NCBI GenBank assembly: GCA_902622795.1
Contig: CACNRD010000002.1
Coordinates: 1 to 64,000, forward strand
DNA: 64,000 nucleotides
Origin: an uncultured Pelagibacteraceae bacterium
GTDB taxonomy: Bacteria > Pseudomonadota > Alphaproteobacteria > Pelagibacterales > Pelagibacteraceae
Direction: 5' to 3'
The notes under the pieces are model-generated. The model was not told where the DNA came from. It did no database searches and worked only from the letters and a program-made list of their open reading frames with translations. Shown here piece by piece: positions 33,017-40,945 of this stretch (positions within the stretch are counted from its first letter, which is position 1; each line of letters opens with the position of its first letter). The translations under genes and the position numbers were made by a program.

Positions 33017-33888
33017 AAAAAATAATAGTAGTAACTGGTGGTGCAGGATTTATAGGATCTAATTTAATTGGTCATCTTCTAGATAAAACAAAATTTAATA
33101 TAATAAGTCTAGATAATTATACTTCAGGAAAAAAAAAAAATCATTTAAATAATAAAAGGGTCAAATACTTAAATTGTGATACATCTGACATAAAGAAAAC
33201 TTTGAATAAAATTAAAAATAAAATTCATACCATTTTTCATTTTGGGGAGTTTTCTAGAATTTATCAAAGTTTCTTAAAAATTGAAGATTGCTTAAATTCA
33301 AATACTGTTGGATCAAACGCTGTTTTTAATTTCTGTTTATTAAATAAAATTAAATTAATATATTCAGCTACCTCTGCCAGCATAGGGCATAATGGAAATG
33401 ATAAAAATCTTTCACCCTACGCATTTACAAAAGCAAAAAATCTAGAAATTTTGGAAAATTTAAGAAAGTGGTTTAGTTTTAAATTTGAAATAATATATTT
33501 CTATAATGTTTATGGCCCAAACCAAATAACCAAGGGTGATATGGCCACAGTAATTGGTATTTTTGAGAGACAATATAGGCAAAAAAAAAAATTAACAGTT
33601 GTAAGACCAGGAAATCAAACTAGATCTTTTACTCATGTATATGATACAGTAAATGTATGTTACCTTGCCTGGAAACATAATAAATGTAGGCATTACAGCA
33701 TATCTAACAAAAATCACTATTCAATTTTAGAAGTAGCTAAAATGTTCAAAAGAAAAATAAAATATCTACCAGTTAGAAAAGGTGAGCGATATGCTTCAGC
33801 ACTAACAAAAATGTATCTATCTAAAAAAGTTTATCAATTATATGGCGATTTACAGCTAAAAAATTATATAAAAAACATTACTAAATAA
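33013..33888 (+). CDS. GalE-like NAD-dependent nucleotide-sugar epimerase
   Basis: A 291-residue extended SDR. VVTGGAGFIGSNLIGHLL binds NAD, SLDNYTSGKKKNHL is the adenosine-ribose loop, FGEFSRIYQS follows, and IYSATSASIGH and SPYAFTKAKNLE hold the catalytic Ser/Thr and Tyr-x3-Lys. YFYNVYGPNQI and RPGNQTRSFTHVYD follow. It is slightly shorter than UDP-glucose 4-epimerase (about 330 residues). Probably epimerises or dehydrates a UDP-sugar for the island. It is the last island gene, 58 bases before the 5S rRNA. Confidence 0.8.
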   Translation: MKKIIVVTGGAGFIGSNLIGHLLDKTKFNIISLDNYTSGKKKNHLNNKRVKYLNCDTSDIKKTLNKIKNKIHTIFHFGEFSRIYQSFLKIEDCLNSNTVGSNAVFNFCLLNKIKLIYSATSASIGHNGNDKNLSPYAFTKAKNLEILENLRKWFSFKFEIIYFYNVYGPNQITKGDMATVIGIFERQYRQKKKLTVVRPGNQTRSFTHVYDTVNVCYLAWKHNKCRHYSISNKNHYSILEVAKMFKRKIKYLPVRKGERYASALTKMYLSKKVYQLYGDLQLKNYIKNITK

Positions 33889-33946
33889 CCTTATTTTTTT
33901 TAAGAAACTATCATTTACAATATGAATTAAATAAGTATAACACCAT

Positions 33947-34062
33947 TGCCGGTGATTATTGCGAAGGTGTTACACCCGATCCCTTTCCGAACTCGGAAGT
34001 TAAGCCCTTAAGCGCCAATGGTACTTTGTCTTAAGACATGGAAGAGTAGGACATCGCCGGCT
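33947..34062 (+). rRNA. rrf: 5S ribosomal RNA
   Basis: About 116 bases. The two ends pair as helix I: the 5' GCCGGTGAT with the 3' ATCGCCGGC (nine pairs including one G-T). Between them are the conserved 5S landmarks ACACCCGATCCC, CCGAACTCGGAAGTTAAG and the GAAGAGTAGG region. No 16S or 23S gene adjoins it; a GalE-like gene ends 58 bases upstream. In SAR11 the 5S gene is known to be separated from 16S-23S by hypervariable region 2, which fits. The rpmJ gene follows after 13 bases. Confidence 0.95.
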
Positions 34063-34075
34063 ATAAATTTTAATT

Positions 34076-34201
34076 ATGAAAATAAAAAGTTCGCTAAAGT
34101 CAATTAAAAAAAGAGATTTGAACTCTAAACTTGTTAGAAGAAGAGGTAGGGTTTATATTATAAATAAGACAAATCCAAAATTTAAAGCAAGACAAAAGTA
34201 A
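34076..34201 (+). CDS. rpmJ: 50S ribosomal protein L36
   Basis: A 41-residue basic protein ([14 protein letters not shown]..., ...[22 protein letters not shown]) with the L36 pattern LKSxKxRxxxxxxVRRxGRxYxINKxNPxFKxRQ. It is a component of the large ribosomal subunit. The form lacks the zinc-binding Cys/His set, as in the alternative (C-minus) alphaproteobacterial L36. Only 13 bases separate it from the 5S gene and five from the next small gene, so it may be read through from the 5S promoter. Confidence 0.93.
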   Translation: MKIKSSLKSIKKRDLNSKLVRRRGRVYIINKTNPKFKARQK

Positions 34202-34206
34202 TTTTT

Positions 34207-34317
34207 GTGGATAATAAAAACCATAAGAATACTTGGAATAATTTTACAAAGTTTGTGTTGTGGGGAACGGTAGCAGTTATTAGTGTTTTAGTTTTAATGG
34301 CAATATTCTTACTATAA
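34207..34317 (+). CDS. aa3-type cytochrome c oxidase subunit IV-like small membrane protein
   Basis: A 36-residue protein with GTG start at 34207: a short polar N terminus (MDNKNHKNTWNNFTKF) and one membrane helix (VLWGTVAVISVLVLMAIFLL). This matches the tiny alphaproteobacterial aa3 oxidase subunit IV family (Pfam COX4_pro_2). In several alphaproteobacteria that gene sits next to pntA, as it does here with a 9-base gap. The length is near the family's lower limit (about 40-70). It would bind the terminal oxidase in the inner membrane; the other oxidase genes are not in this window. Confidence 0.75.
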   Translation: MDNKNHKNTWNNFTKFVLWGTVAVISVLVLMAIFLL

Positions 34318-34326
34318 AATAAACTT

Positions 34327-35415
34327 ATGAAAATTGCTTCTATTTTAGAAAATCAAAAAATTGAAAAAAGAATAGCAATTACTCCTGAGATTGCAAAAAA
34401 ATACATATCACTTGGTTTAGAAGTTTCATTATCTGCAAATTATGGAAATCATCTTGGAATTAAAGATGAGGAATATAAAGATTTAGGAGTTTCTGTTTCA
34501 AATGATGAAAAAGAAATTCTAAATAATTCAGATATTATTGTTCAATTAGGTTTATTAAGTGATGATAAAAATTCTTTATTGAAAGAAAATCAAACATTCA
34601 TTGGGGTCTTAAATCCATATGATAATAAAGATAAAATAGATAATTTAGTAAAAAAAAAAATTAATACTTTTTCACTTGAATTACTTCCTAGGATTACAAG
34701 AGCTCAATCTATGGATATATTATCTTCCCAAGCAAACCTTGCAGGTTATAAAGCAGTAGTCGAGTCGTTTGCTAATTTTGAAAAAGCAATTCCAATGATG
34801 ATGACAGCAGCAGGTACTATTCCTGCAGCAAAAGTACTGGTTGTTGGTGCAGGAGTTGCAGGATTACAAGCTATTGCAACTGCAAAAAGAATGGGAGCAA
34901 TCGTATTTGCTACTGATGTTAGAATGGCATCAAAAGAACAAGTTGAGAGCTTAGGAGGAAAATTTCTAACAGTTGAAGGTGCAGAAAATCTTGAGACCGA
35001 AGGAGGTTATGCTAAAGAAGCATCAGACGATTTCAAAAAAAGACAAGAAGAACTGTTATCCGAAACATTAAAGAAGATTGATATTGTAGTTTGTACTGCA
35101 TTAATTCCTGGAAAAAAAGCTCCAGTGATAATTAAAGAAGACATGGTCAACAACATGAATGCTGGTTCAATAATTTATGATCTTGCTGCGATACAAGGTG
35201 GAAACACAGCACACACTAAAGTGGATCAAATTGTTGATAAAAATGGTGTCAAAATTATGGGAGAAAGTAATATTTTAAATAGACTTCCAACATCCGCATC
35301 TAATTTATATGCAAAAAATGTATTTAATTTTGTCTCAAATTTATATGATAAAGAAAATAAAATAATAAATATAAATTTAGAAGATGAAATAATTGAGAAA
35401 ACATTAATAAAATAA
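34327..35415 (+). CDS. pntAA: NAD(P) transhydrogenase subunit alpha part 1 (domain I)
   Basis: A 362-residue NAD(H)-binding subunit of the proton-pumping transhydrogenase, which uses the proton gradient to drive hydride transfer from NADH to NADP+. Visible are the alanine-dehydrogenase-like N-terminal domain (ENQKIEKRIAITPEIAKKY), PRITRAQSMDILSSQANLAGY, and the Rossmann loop VVGAGVAGLQAIATAKRMGA (about 172-191). The RASKEQ-type loop appears as MASKEQVESLGGKF. The alpha chain is split in two, as usual in alphaproteobacteria. Operon pntAA-pntAB-pntB with 4-base and 1-base junctions. Confidence 0.95.
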   Translation: MKIASILENQKIEKRIAITPEIAKKYISLGLEVSLSANYGNHLGIKDEEYKDLGVSVSNDEKEILNNSDIIVQLGLLSDDKNSLLKENQTFIGVLNPYDNKDKIDNLVKKKINTFSLELLPRITRAQSMDILSSQANLAGYKAVVESFANFEKAIPMMMTAAGTIPAAKVLVVGAGVAGLQAIATAKRMGAIVFATDVRMASKEQVESLGGKFLTVEGAENLETEGGYAKEASDDFKKRQEELLSETLKKIDIVVCTALIPGKKAPVIIKEDMVNNMNAGSIIYDLAAIQGGNTAHTKVDQIVDKNGVKIMGESNILNRLPTSASNLYAKNVFNFVSNLYDKENKIININLEDEIIEKTLIK

Positions 35416-35419
35416 AAAC

Positions 35420-35728
35420 ATGGAAATAGACCCTTTTATATTTAGATTAAGTATTTTTATCCTTTCAATTTTTATAGGATACTATGTAGTTTGGAGTGTA
35501 ACTCCATCACTGCACACTCCTTTAATGTCAGTTACTAATGCAATTTCATCTGTGATAATTGTTGGAGCAATTATTGCGGGCTTAGCTGGAAATTCTGAGA
35601 CTATATTTAATACCTCAAGTATATTTGGGTTTTTAGCAATATCATTAGCGGCAATTAATATTTTTGGAGGCTTTCTAGTTACGCAAAGAATGCTTGCAAT
35701 GTATAAAAAAAAGAAAAAGGGTAAATAA
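35420..35728 (+). CDS. pntAB: NAD(P) transhydrogenase subunit alpha part 2 (membrane)
   Basis: A 102-residue membrane subunit with three hydrophobic segments and the family signature VWSVTPSLHTPLMSVTNAIS (about 24-43), followed by AINIFGGFLVTQRMLAMYKKK at the C terminus. It forms part of the proton channel of domain II with PntB. Four bases separate it from pntAA, and its stop overlaps the pntB start (TAATG). The AB half alone would not bind nucleotide. Confidence 0.95.
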   Translation: MEIDPFIFRLSIFILSIFIGYYVVWSVTPSLHTPLMSVTNAISSVIIVGAIIAGLAGNSETIFNTSSIFGFLAISLAAINIFGGFLVTQRMLAMYKKKKKGK

Positions 35729-37125
35729 TGATATCAGCAAATTTATCAGCTATATTTTATTTAATTTCAGGAGTATTATTTATTCTGGCCTTAAGAGGTC
35801 TTTCTTCACCAGAAACGTCAAGACAAGGAAATTTCTTTGGAATATTAGGAATGGCCATTGCGGTTTCAGTTACATTTTTATCAATTGGAAATTTTTCAAC
35901 TGGATTTGTAGTCGTTTTAATATTTCTTTTAATAGGAGGATTAATTGGTGCATTTATTGCTTATAAAATTCCAATGACAGCAATGCCAGAATTAGTTGCC
36001 GGTTTTCACAGTTTAGTTGGTCTTGCAGCTGTATTTGTTGCAATAGCTGCTTTTTTAAATCCAGATGCCTTTAATTTAGGATCACCTGGTAAAATTAAAC
36101 TTGGTAGTTTAATTGAAATGTCAATTGGTGCAGCAGTTGGTGCAATAACTTTTTCAGGTTCCATTATTGCTTTTTTAAAACTTCAGGGAATAATGTCAGG
36201 TTCTCCTATAACATTTAAAGGTCAGCATCCATTAAATGCTCTAATTTTAATTTCTATAATTGTTATTACTTATCTACTTTGTTCAACTCAATCTTCAAAT
36301 TTATTTTGGATATTACTTGCTATATCGTTTTTAATTGGTTTTTTATTAATAATTCCAATTGGTGGTGCAGACATGCCAGTGGTGATTTCAATGCTAAATT
36401 CATACTCAGGTTGGGCTGCAGCTGGTATTGGATTTACTTTAGAAAATACCGCATTAATAATTACTGGTGCGTTAGTAGGTTCCTCTGGAGCAATTTTATC
36501 TTATATAATGTGCAAAGGAATGAATAGATCATTCTTTAATGTGATCTTAGGAGGATTTGGTGCAACCGAACAATCAGCTTCAGCACAAAATAAAGAACAA
36601 AGACCAGTTAAAAGTGGAAATGCAGATGATGCTGCTTTTTTAATGAAAAATGCTTCATCAGTAATAATTGTTCCAGGTTATGGTATGGCTGTTGCACAAG
36701 CACAACACGCTTTAAGAGAGATGGTTGATACCTTAAAAAAAAATGACATAAAAGTTTCCTATGCAATTCACCCTGTAGCAGGACGAATGCCAGGACACAT
36801 GAATGTATTATTAGCAGAAGCAAATGTGCCATACGATGAAGTATTTGAATTAGAGGAAATTAATAATGATTTTGCAAATGCAGATGTAGCATTTGTAATA
36901 GGTGCTAATGATGTAACAAACCCAGTTGCAAAAACAGACCCACAAAGCCCAATTTATGGAATGCCAGTTCTTGATGTTGAAAAATGTAAATCAGTATTAT
37001 TTGTAAAAAGAAGTTTATCTCCTGGTTATGCTGGAATTGATAATGACCTATTTTATAAAGAAAATACTTTAATGTTGTTTGCAGATGCCAAAAAAATGAC
37101 AGAAGATATCACTAAAAATCTATAG
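35728..37125 (+). CDS. pntB: NAD(P) transhydrogenase subunit beta
   Basis: A 465-residue protein. About eight or nine membrane segments (domain II) come first, including IPMTAMPELVAGFHSLVGLAA, whose histidine is in the proton path, and GADMPVVISMLNSYSGWAAA. The C-terminal NADP-binding domain III has VPGYGMAVAQAQHALREM, HPVAGRMPGHMNVLLAEA, GANDVTNPVA and KRSLSPGYAGIDN. All key blocks are intact. It makes NADPH for biosynthesis. A short spacer of 8 bases precedes the transaldolase gene. Confidence 0.96.
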   Translation: MISANLSAIFYLISGVLFILALRGLSSPETSRQGNFFGILGMAIAVSVTFLSIGNFSTGFVVVLIFLLIGGLIGAFIAYKIPMTAMPELVAGFHSLVGLAAVFVAIAAFLNPDAFNLGSPGKIKLGSLIEMSIGAAVGAITFSGSIIAFLKLQGIMSGSPITFKGQHPLNALILISIIVITYLLCSTQSSNLFWILLAISFLIGFLLIIPIGGADMPVVISMLNSYSGWAAAGIGFTLENTALIITGALVGSSGAILSYIMCKGMNRSFFNVILGGFGATEQSASAQNKEQRPVKSGNADDAAFLMKNASSVIIVPGYGMAVAQAQHALREMVDTLKKNDIKVSYAIHPVAGRMPGHMNVLLAEANVPYDEVFELEEINNDFANADVAFVIGANDVTNPVAKTDPQSPIYGMPVLDVEKCKSVLFVKRSLSPGYAGIDNDLFYKENTLMLFADAKKMTEDITKNL

Positions 37126-37133
37126 GTATAAAC

Positions 37134-37832
37134 TTGAATACTAAAATATTTTGTGACATTGCAGAATTAGAACAAATTAAAAAATTTAATAAAAAAAAAA
37201 TTGTTAAAGGATTTACTACTAATCCAAGCTTAATGAGAAAAGCTGGAGCAAAAGATTATAAATTATATTCAAAAAAAATCCTAAAAATTTGTGATAATAA
37301 ACCTGTCTCTCTTGAAGTATTTGCTGATGAATATAGTGAGATGAAAATTCAAGCAATGAAGATAAATACTTGGGGAAAAAATGTTTATGTAAAAGTACCA
37401 GTTACAAATTCTAAGGGTAAATTTATGGGTCAAATTATTAGAGAATTAAATGATCAAAATATTAAACTTAATATAACAGCAGTTTATAGTGCTAAACAAA
37501 CCAAAAAAATTTTAAATTCTATTAATAAAAAAACCAGAGTGATCATATCTATTTTTGCCGGAAGAGCAGGAGATGTAGGAAAAGATCCTGTGCCAGAATT
37601 TGTTAAAAGTATAAAATTAGCTAAAAAATTTAAAAACGTTGAGATACTATGGGCAAGTGTTAGAGAGCCCTATAACTACATACAAGCAAAACAATTAGGA
37701 TGCCATATCATTACTGTGCCACCAGCAATTATTGAAAAAATAGATAATTTTGGTAAATCATTTGATCAACTTACGAAAGAAACAGTAAAAGCTTTTCTAG
37801 TTGACAGTAAGAAATCTAATTTTAAAATTTAA
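37134..37832 (+). CDS. tal: Transaldolase / fructose-6-phosphate aldolase-like
   Basis: A 232-residue small-type transaldolase (TalC/FSA-like). KGFTTNPSLM is at residues 25-34, VYVKVPVT holds the Schiff-base lysine (Lys87), ITAVYSAKQ follows, then IISIFAGRAGD and ILWASVREPYN. It exchanges dihydroxyacetone units between sugar phosphates in the non-oxidative pentose phosphate pathway, with the transketolase encoded at 44134. The start is TTG at 37134, eight bases after pntB; no ATG precedes the conserved IFCDIAELE. It ends nine bases before the convergent tRNA-Met. Confidence 0.88.
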   Translation: MNTKIFCDIAELEQIKKFNKKKIVKGFTTNPSLMRKAGAKDYKLYSKKILKICDNKPVSLEVFADEYSEMKIQAMKINTWGKNVYVKVPVTNSKGKFMGQIIRELNDQNIKLNITAVYSAKQTKKILNSINKKTRVIISIFAGRAGDVGKDPVPEFVKSIKLAKKFKNVEILWASVREPYNYIQAKQLGCHIITVPPAIIEKIDNFGKSFDQLTKETVKAFLVDSKKSNFKI

Positions 37833-37840
37833 TTTTGAAT

Positions 37841-37917
<77 letters not shown>

Positions 37918-37923
37918 ATGTAC

Positions 37924-38130
37924 TTAAATTCTATTTTTAAGTTTGTTTAATTTTTTAACTCTCTTTATATTTTCTTGAAGAATTCTTTTTTTCTTTTCTG
38001 AAGGTTTTTCATAGGTATTTTTTAATTTTATTACTTTAAAAAAACCATCTCTTTGAAGTTTCCTCTTTAAAACTCTTAAGGCTTGTTCAATATTATTATC
38101 TTTTACTTCTATTTTAATAACTACCTCCAA
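37924..38130 (-). CDS. rpsU: 30S ribosomal protein S21
   Basis: A 68-residue basic protein with IEVKDNNIEQALRVLKRKLQRDGFFKVIK followed in the same chain by the KKRILQENIKR tail, the S21 pattern (xVxxNNVxQALRxLKRKxQREGxF). It binds the small ribosomal subunit near the anti-Shine-Dalgarno end of 16S rRNA. Fifty bases of A/T-rich spacer separate it from the TrcR-like gene upstream; a CCTCC on the + strand at about 38124-38128 overlaps its first codons rather than serving as a ribosome site. Confidence 0.93.
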   Translation of the reverse strand: MEVVIKIEVKDNNIEQALRVLKRKLQRDGFFKVIKLKNTYEKPSEKKKRILQENIKRVKKLNKLKNRI

Positions 38131-38181
38131 AAAAGTGGTTAACTAACACTTTTATAATTTTATGTCTATAAATTTTATTCA

Positions 38182-38763
38182 TTACACAGATACAAGATTG
38201 CTGAGTTTTTCTTTTTCCTTCTGTTTCTTTTCTCTTTTTATTCTTCTTTCAGCTTTTTCTACAGCATCTAACAAATCTTTTTGAGTAAATAAATTTAATG
38301 CGACAGGATCTTTTGGATTTAAATTATTATAATTCCAATAGCTTTTGTTTCTGATTGAAGTAACTGAATTTTTTGTTATTCCAACGAGTTTTGCAATTTG
38401 AGAGTCTTTTAGCAAATTATGCTGCCTAATAAGCCATAATGCAGAGTCTGGTTTATCTTGTCTTTTTGAAAGTGGTACATATTTTTTTACTTTTTTTTCA
38501 AAATTCGATATTTCAATATCGCTACCTTTAATTTGCAATGGTCTGCTTTCATTTTTTGAAGATAATTCAATTTCTTCTCTTGACAACTGACCTGATATTA
38601 TAGGGTTGTAAGCTTTAATACCTTTTGCTACCTCACCATCTGCTATTCCTTGAATTTCTACTTCATGTAATTGGCAAAAATCTGCAATTTGTTTGAATGT
38701 TAATGTTGTGTTTTCAACTAGCCAAACAGCAGTAGCCATTGGCATCAAGGGTGCATTTGACAT
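38182..38763 (-). CDS. trcR: DUF1013 family cell-cycle transcriptional regulator, TrcR-like
   Basis: A 193-residue protein starting MSNAPLMPMATAVWLVENTTLTFKQIADFCQLHEVEIQGIADG, the highly conserved opening of the alphaproteobacterial DUF1013/TrcR family. A second helix-turn-helix-like region (LLKDSQIAKLVGITKNSVTSIRN, about 120-142) is in the middle, and a basic tail follows. In Rhodobacter and Caulobacter relatives it is linked to regulation of cell-cycle genes. It directly follows rpmE with no intervening base, so the two are cotranscribed. Confidence 0.85.
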   Translation of the reverse strand: MSNAPLMPMATAVWLVENTTLTFKQIADFCQLHEVEIQGIADGEVAKGIKAYNPIISGQLSREEIELSSKNESRPLQIKGSDIEISNFEKKVKKYVPLSKRQDKPDSALWLIRQHNLLKDSQIAKLVGITKNSVTSIRNKSYWNYNNLNPKDPVALNLFTQKDLLDAVEKAERRIKREKKQKEKEKLSNLVSV

Positions 38764-38994
38764 TTAACTATTTTTTTCTGATTTGAAATTTTGGAATTTT
38801 TTATTAAATTTACTAATTCTACCTTTATCCATTAATTTTTGTTTTCCACCTGTCCACGCAGAATGGGATTTAGGATCAATTTCTAACTTCAACAAGTCTC
38901 CTTCAGCGCCCCATGTGGACTTGGTTTCAAATTGACTACCATCTGTCATTTCTACTTTAATTGTGTGGTAGTTTGGGTGAATATCTTTTTTCAT
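38764..38994 (-). CDS. rpmE: 50S ribosomal protein L31
   Basis: A 76-residue protein with [28 protein letters not shown] and [24 protein letters not shown], the L31 pattern. It is the form without the CxxC zinc residues, common in alphaproteobacteria. It is the first gene of the rpmE-trcR-like pair; 35 bases separate it from the upstream inositol-phosphatase gene. Confidence 0.95.
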   Translation of the reverse strand: MKKDIHPNYHTIKVEMTDGSQFETKSTWGAEGDLLKLEIDPKSHSAWTGGKQKLMDKGRISKFNKKFQNFKSEKNS

Positions 38995-39029
38995 AACGAG
39001 ACTTATAGCAAAGGAAATTCAGAACACAA

Positions 39030-39770
39030 TTAAAAGTTCTCTAATTCTTTAAGCATTTTATCATTGATTCCATCACTTGAGGCTTTAATATCAATAGAAT
39101 TATAGTTGAATCTATTTATATCATTTACTATCCCACCAGCTTCTAGCACCATAAGTGATCCAGCTGCCACATCCCAAAGATTTATATTATTATGAAAGAA
39201 TCCATCAAATCTTCCAGCAGCCACATAAGCTAGATCTAAAGCTGCACAACCAGTGTAGCGCATATTAAAATTACTAAATTTTACTCCATCATGATTACTC
39301 GAAAACAAACAATCATCTATGACATTTTTTTTTGATACTCTTAATCTTTGGTTATTAAGATAAGAACCTTTGTTTTTTTCAGCAAAAAACAATTCGTCTT
39401 TGATAGGATCAAAAATTAAACCACTAACTATTTCTCTATTTGACTGTAAAGCAATACAAATTGCAAAATGTGGAATACCATGAAGAAAGTTTGTTGTTCC
39501 ATCGATTGGATCGATAATCCATATATTATCCTCATCATTATTTTTTATTTTTCCAATCTCTTCAGAGAGGAAAGAGTAATTCTTTTTTGTCTTACTAAGT
39601 TCCTCAATAATAATATTTTCAACACGTTTATCTGTTTTAGTAACAAAATCTCGAGGACCCTTTTTAGATATTTGTAATTTTTCAACTTCTCCAAAATCTC
39701 TTATTACTAACTTAGATGCTTTCTCCACAGCTTTTATCATAATGTTAAGATTTGAAGATATTGAAATCAT
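39030..39770 (-). CDS. suhB: Inositol monophosphatase family protein SuhB
   Basis: A 246-residue Mg-dependent phosphatase. Glu of LSEEIG is at about residue 70, the metal site WIIDPIDGTTNFLHGIPHF is at 83-101, and NLWDVAAGSLMVLEAGG carries the second signature. It hydrolyses inositol-1-phosphate or related sugar phosphates; E. coli SuhB also takes part in rRNA antitermination, which may or may not apply here. The N terminus (ISSNLNIMIKAVEKASKLV) supports the ATG at 39770, four bases after efp. Confidence 0.9.
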   Translation of the reverse strand: MISISSNLNIMIKAVEKASKLVIRDFGEVEKLQISKKGPRDFVTKTDKRVENIIIEELSKTKKNYSFLSEEIGKIKNNDEDNIWIIDPIDGTTNFLHGIPHFAICIALQSNREIVSGLIFDPIKDELFFAEKNKGSYLNNQRLRVSKKNVIDDCLFSSNHDGVKFSNFNMRYTGCAALDLAYVAAGRFDGFFHNNINLWDVAAGSLMVLEAGGIVNDINRFNYNSIDIKASSDGINDKMLKELENF

Positions 39771-39773
39771 ATT

Positions 39774-40334
39774 TTAAATTTTTTTTATGTATTCTAAATT
39801 TCTTGTATCAATTACTACTTCATCTCCTGAATTGATAAATGGAGGTACTTGAATATTTAATCCATTATCAAGAGTTGCAGGTTTGTATGATGACGAAACT
39901 GTTTGTCCTTTTAAAGCTGCATCAGTTGTTTCTATTTTACACTTTACTTGGTTAGGAAGTTCAACCGAAATTGGATTTTCATTATAGAAATTTACAGAAA
40001 CTTCAAGATTTTCTGATAAAAGTTTTCCCTGATCTCCAACAATATCTTTTTTAATTTCTATTTGTTCAAAACTTTTTGGGTTCATGAAATAATAATAACT
40101 TTCATCCTCATAAAGATAATTAAATTTTGTTTCCTCTAGGGAAGCCTTTTCAACAGTTTCACTTGATCTAAATCTTTCATTTAACTTTGTATTTTTCCCC
40201 ACACTTTTCATTTCAACTTGGGCAAAGGCACCACCTTTACCAGGTTTAACATGCTGAGTTTTTAAAACTTGCCATAAATCATTTTTATATTCTAAAAGCA
40301 TTCCAACTCTTATCTCTCCAGCATTAATTTTCAT
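39774..40334 (-). CDS. efp: Translation elongation factor P
   Basis: A 186-residue factor with three beta-barrel domains. The tip loop HVKPGKGGAFAQVEMKS carries Lys33, the position modified in enzymes with EpmA-type pathways. The C-terminal signature VSSSYKPATLDNGLNIQVPPFINSGDEVVIDT is intact. It relieves ribosome stalling at polyproline. No modification gene (epmA/epmB) is seen in the window. Its start overlaps the stop of thiE as ATGA. Confidence 0.95.
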   Translation of the reverse strand: MKINAGEIRVGMLLEYKNDLWQVLKTQHVKPGKGGAFAQVEMKSVGKNTKLNERFRSSETVEKASLEETKFNYLYEDESYYYFMNPKSFEQIEIKKDIVGDQGKLLSENLEVSVNFYNENPISVELPNQVKCKIETTDAALKGQTVSSSYKPATLDNGLNIQVPPFINSGDEVVIDTRNLEYIKKI

Positions 40335-40945
40335 TTTAATTTCTTTATTGCCTCCAAGGGTTTATATTTTTTATTACCCCAAACGTAGCCTGAGATAGCT
40401 AAAAAATTTGCATTGTTCAACAACAGATTTTTATAGTTTTCAGAATTAATACCTCCAATTGCTACAATTGGGATGTTGGTAATTTTTTTAATCTTTTTTA
40501 ATATTTTGATATGCGCTATGTGGTTAGTCTTTTTAGTTTTAGAAGGATAAAAAGCTCCAAACGCTAAATAACTTGCTTTAGCCTTAATAGCTTTCTTTGC
40601 TAAGGTTATAGAATTATTGCAGGTAATACCTATAATTTTTTTACCAATTATTTTCCTAGTTTCTTTAATATTCGTATCTTTTTGGCCTAAATGACAACCA
40701 TCGGCATCCAATTTTATTGCAAGTTTTGGATCATCATTGATTAAAAATTTTACTTCATTTTTTTTACAGATATTTTTAATTTTTTGTCCAATAAGAATTT
40801 TTTGTTTGAAAGAATACTTTTTGAGCCTCAATTGAAAAAAACAAATTTTTCTTGTTTCTAGAATTTCTTTAAGATCTTTGAAAAATTTTTTATATATTTT
40901 GTTAGGGGAAATAAGATAAATAAATTTATTTTTATTTATTCTCAA
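40331..40945 (-). CDS. thiE: Thiamine-phosphate synthase ThiE
   Basis: A 204-residue TIM barrel with FFQLRLK, FLINDDPKLAIKLDADGCHLGQKD (pyrophosphate and metal site), ITCNNS and VAIGGIN, the ThiE consensus. It couples HMP-pyrophosphate with thiazole phosphate. The start appears to be TTG at 40945, inside the last codons of the aldolase gene (14-base overlap). No TPP riboswitch fits here because the gene is embedded in the glycolytic operon. ThiD is encoded at 59872; no thiC is present in the window. Confidence 0.85.
   Translation of the reverse strand: MRINKNKFIYLISPNKIYKKFFKDLKEILETRKICFFQLRLKKYSFKQKILIGQKIKNICKKNEVKFLINDDPKLAIKLDADGCHLGQKDTNIKETRKIIGKKIIGITCNNSITLAKKAIKAKASYLAFGAFYPSKTKKTNHIAHIKILKKIKKITNIPIVAIGGINSENYKNLLLNNANFLAISGYVWGNKKYKPLEAIKKLK

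Larger units (their letters stand above)
1..33888. other. Hypervariable surface-glycan island (HVR2-like), 5S side
   Basis: About 33 genes here are nearly all glycosyltransferases, nucleotide-sugar enzymes, sugar methyl/acyl transferases and polytopic membrane proteins. They sit in short blocks that change strand at about 4870, 8700, 11870, 16700, 21875, 24750, 30615 and 32305. The DNA is even more A/T-rich than the core to the right, with many long A and T runs. The right border is the solitary 5S rRNA gene. SAR11 genomes are known to carry a hypervariable region between 23S and 5S rRNA genes; assigning this segment to it is an inference from gene content and the 5S border, because the 23S gene is outside the window. 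Confidence 0.85.

Noticed and set aside
37924-38181. Spacer 38131-38181 as a small RNA or S21 leader element
   Set aside because: Short and A/T-rich with no stable stem or conserved motif visible.
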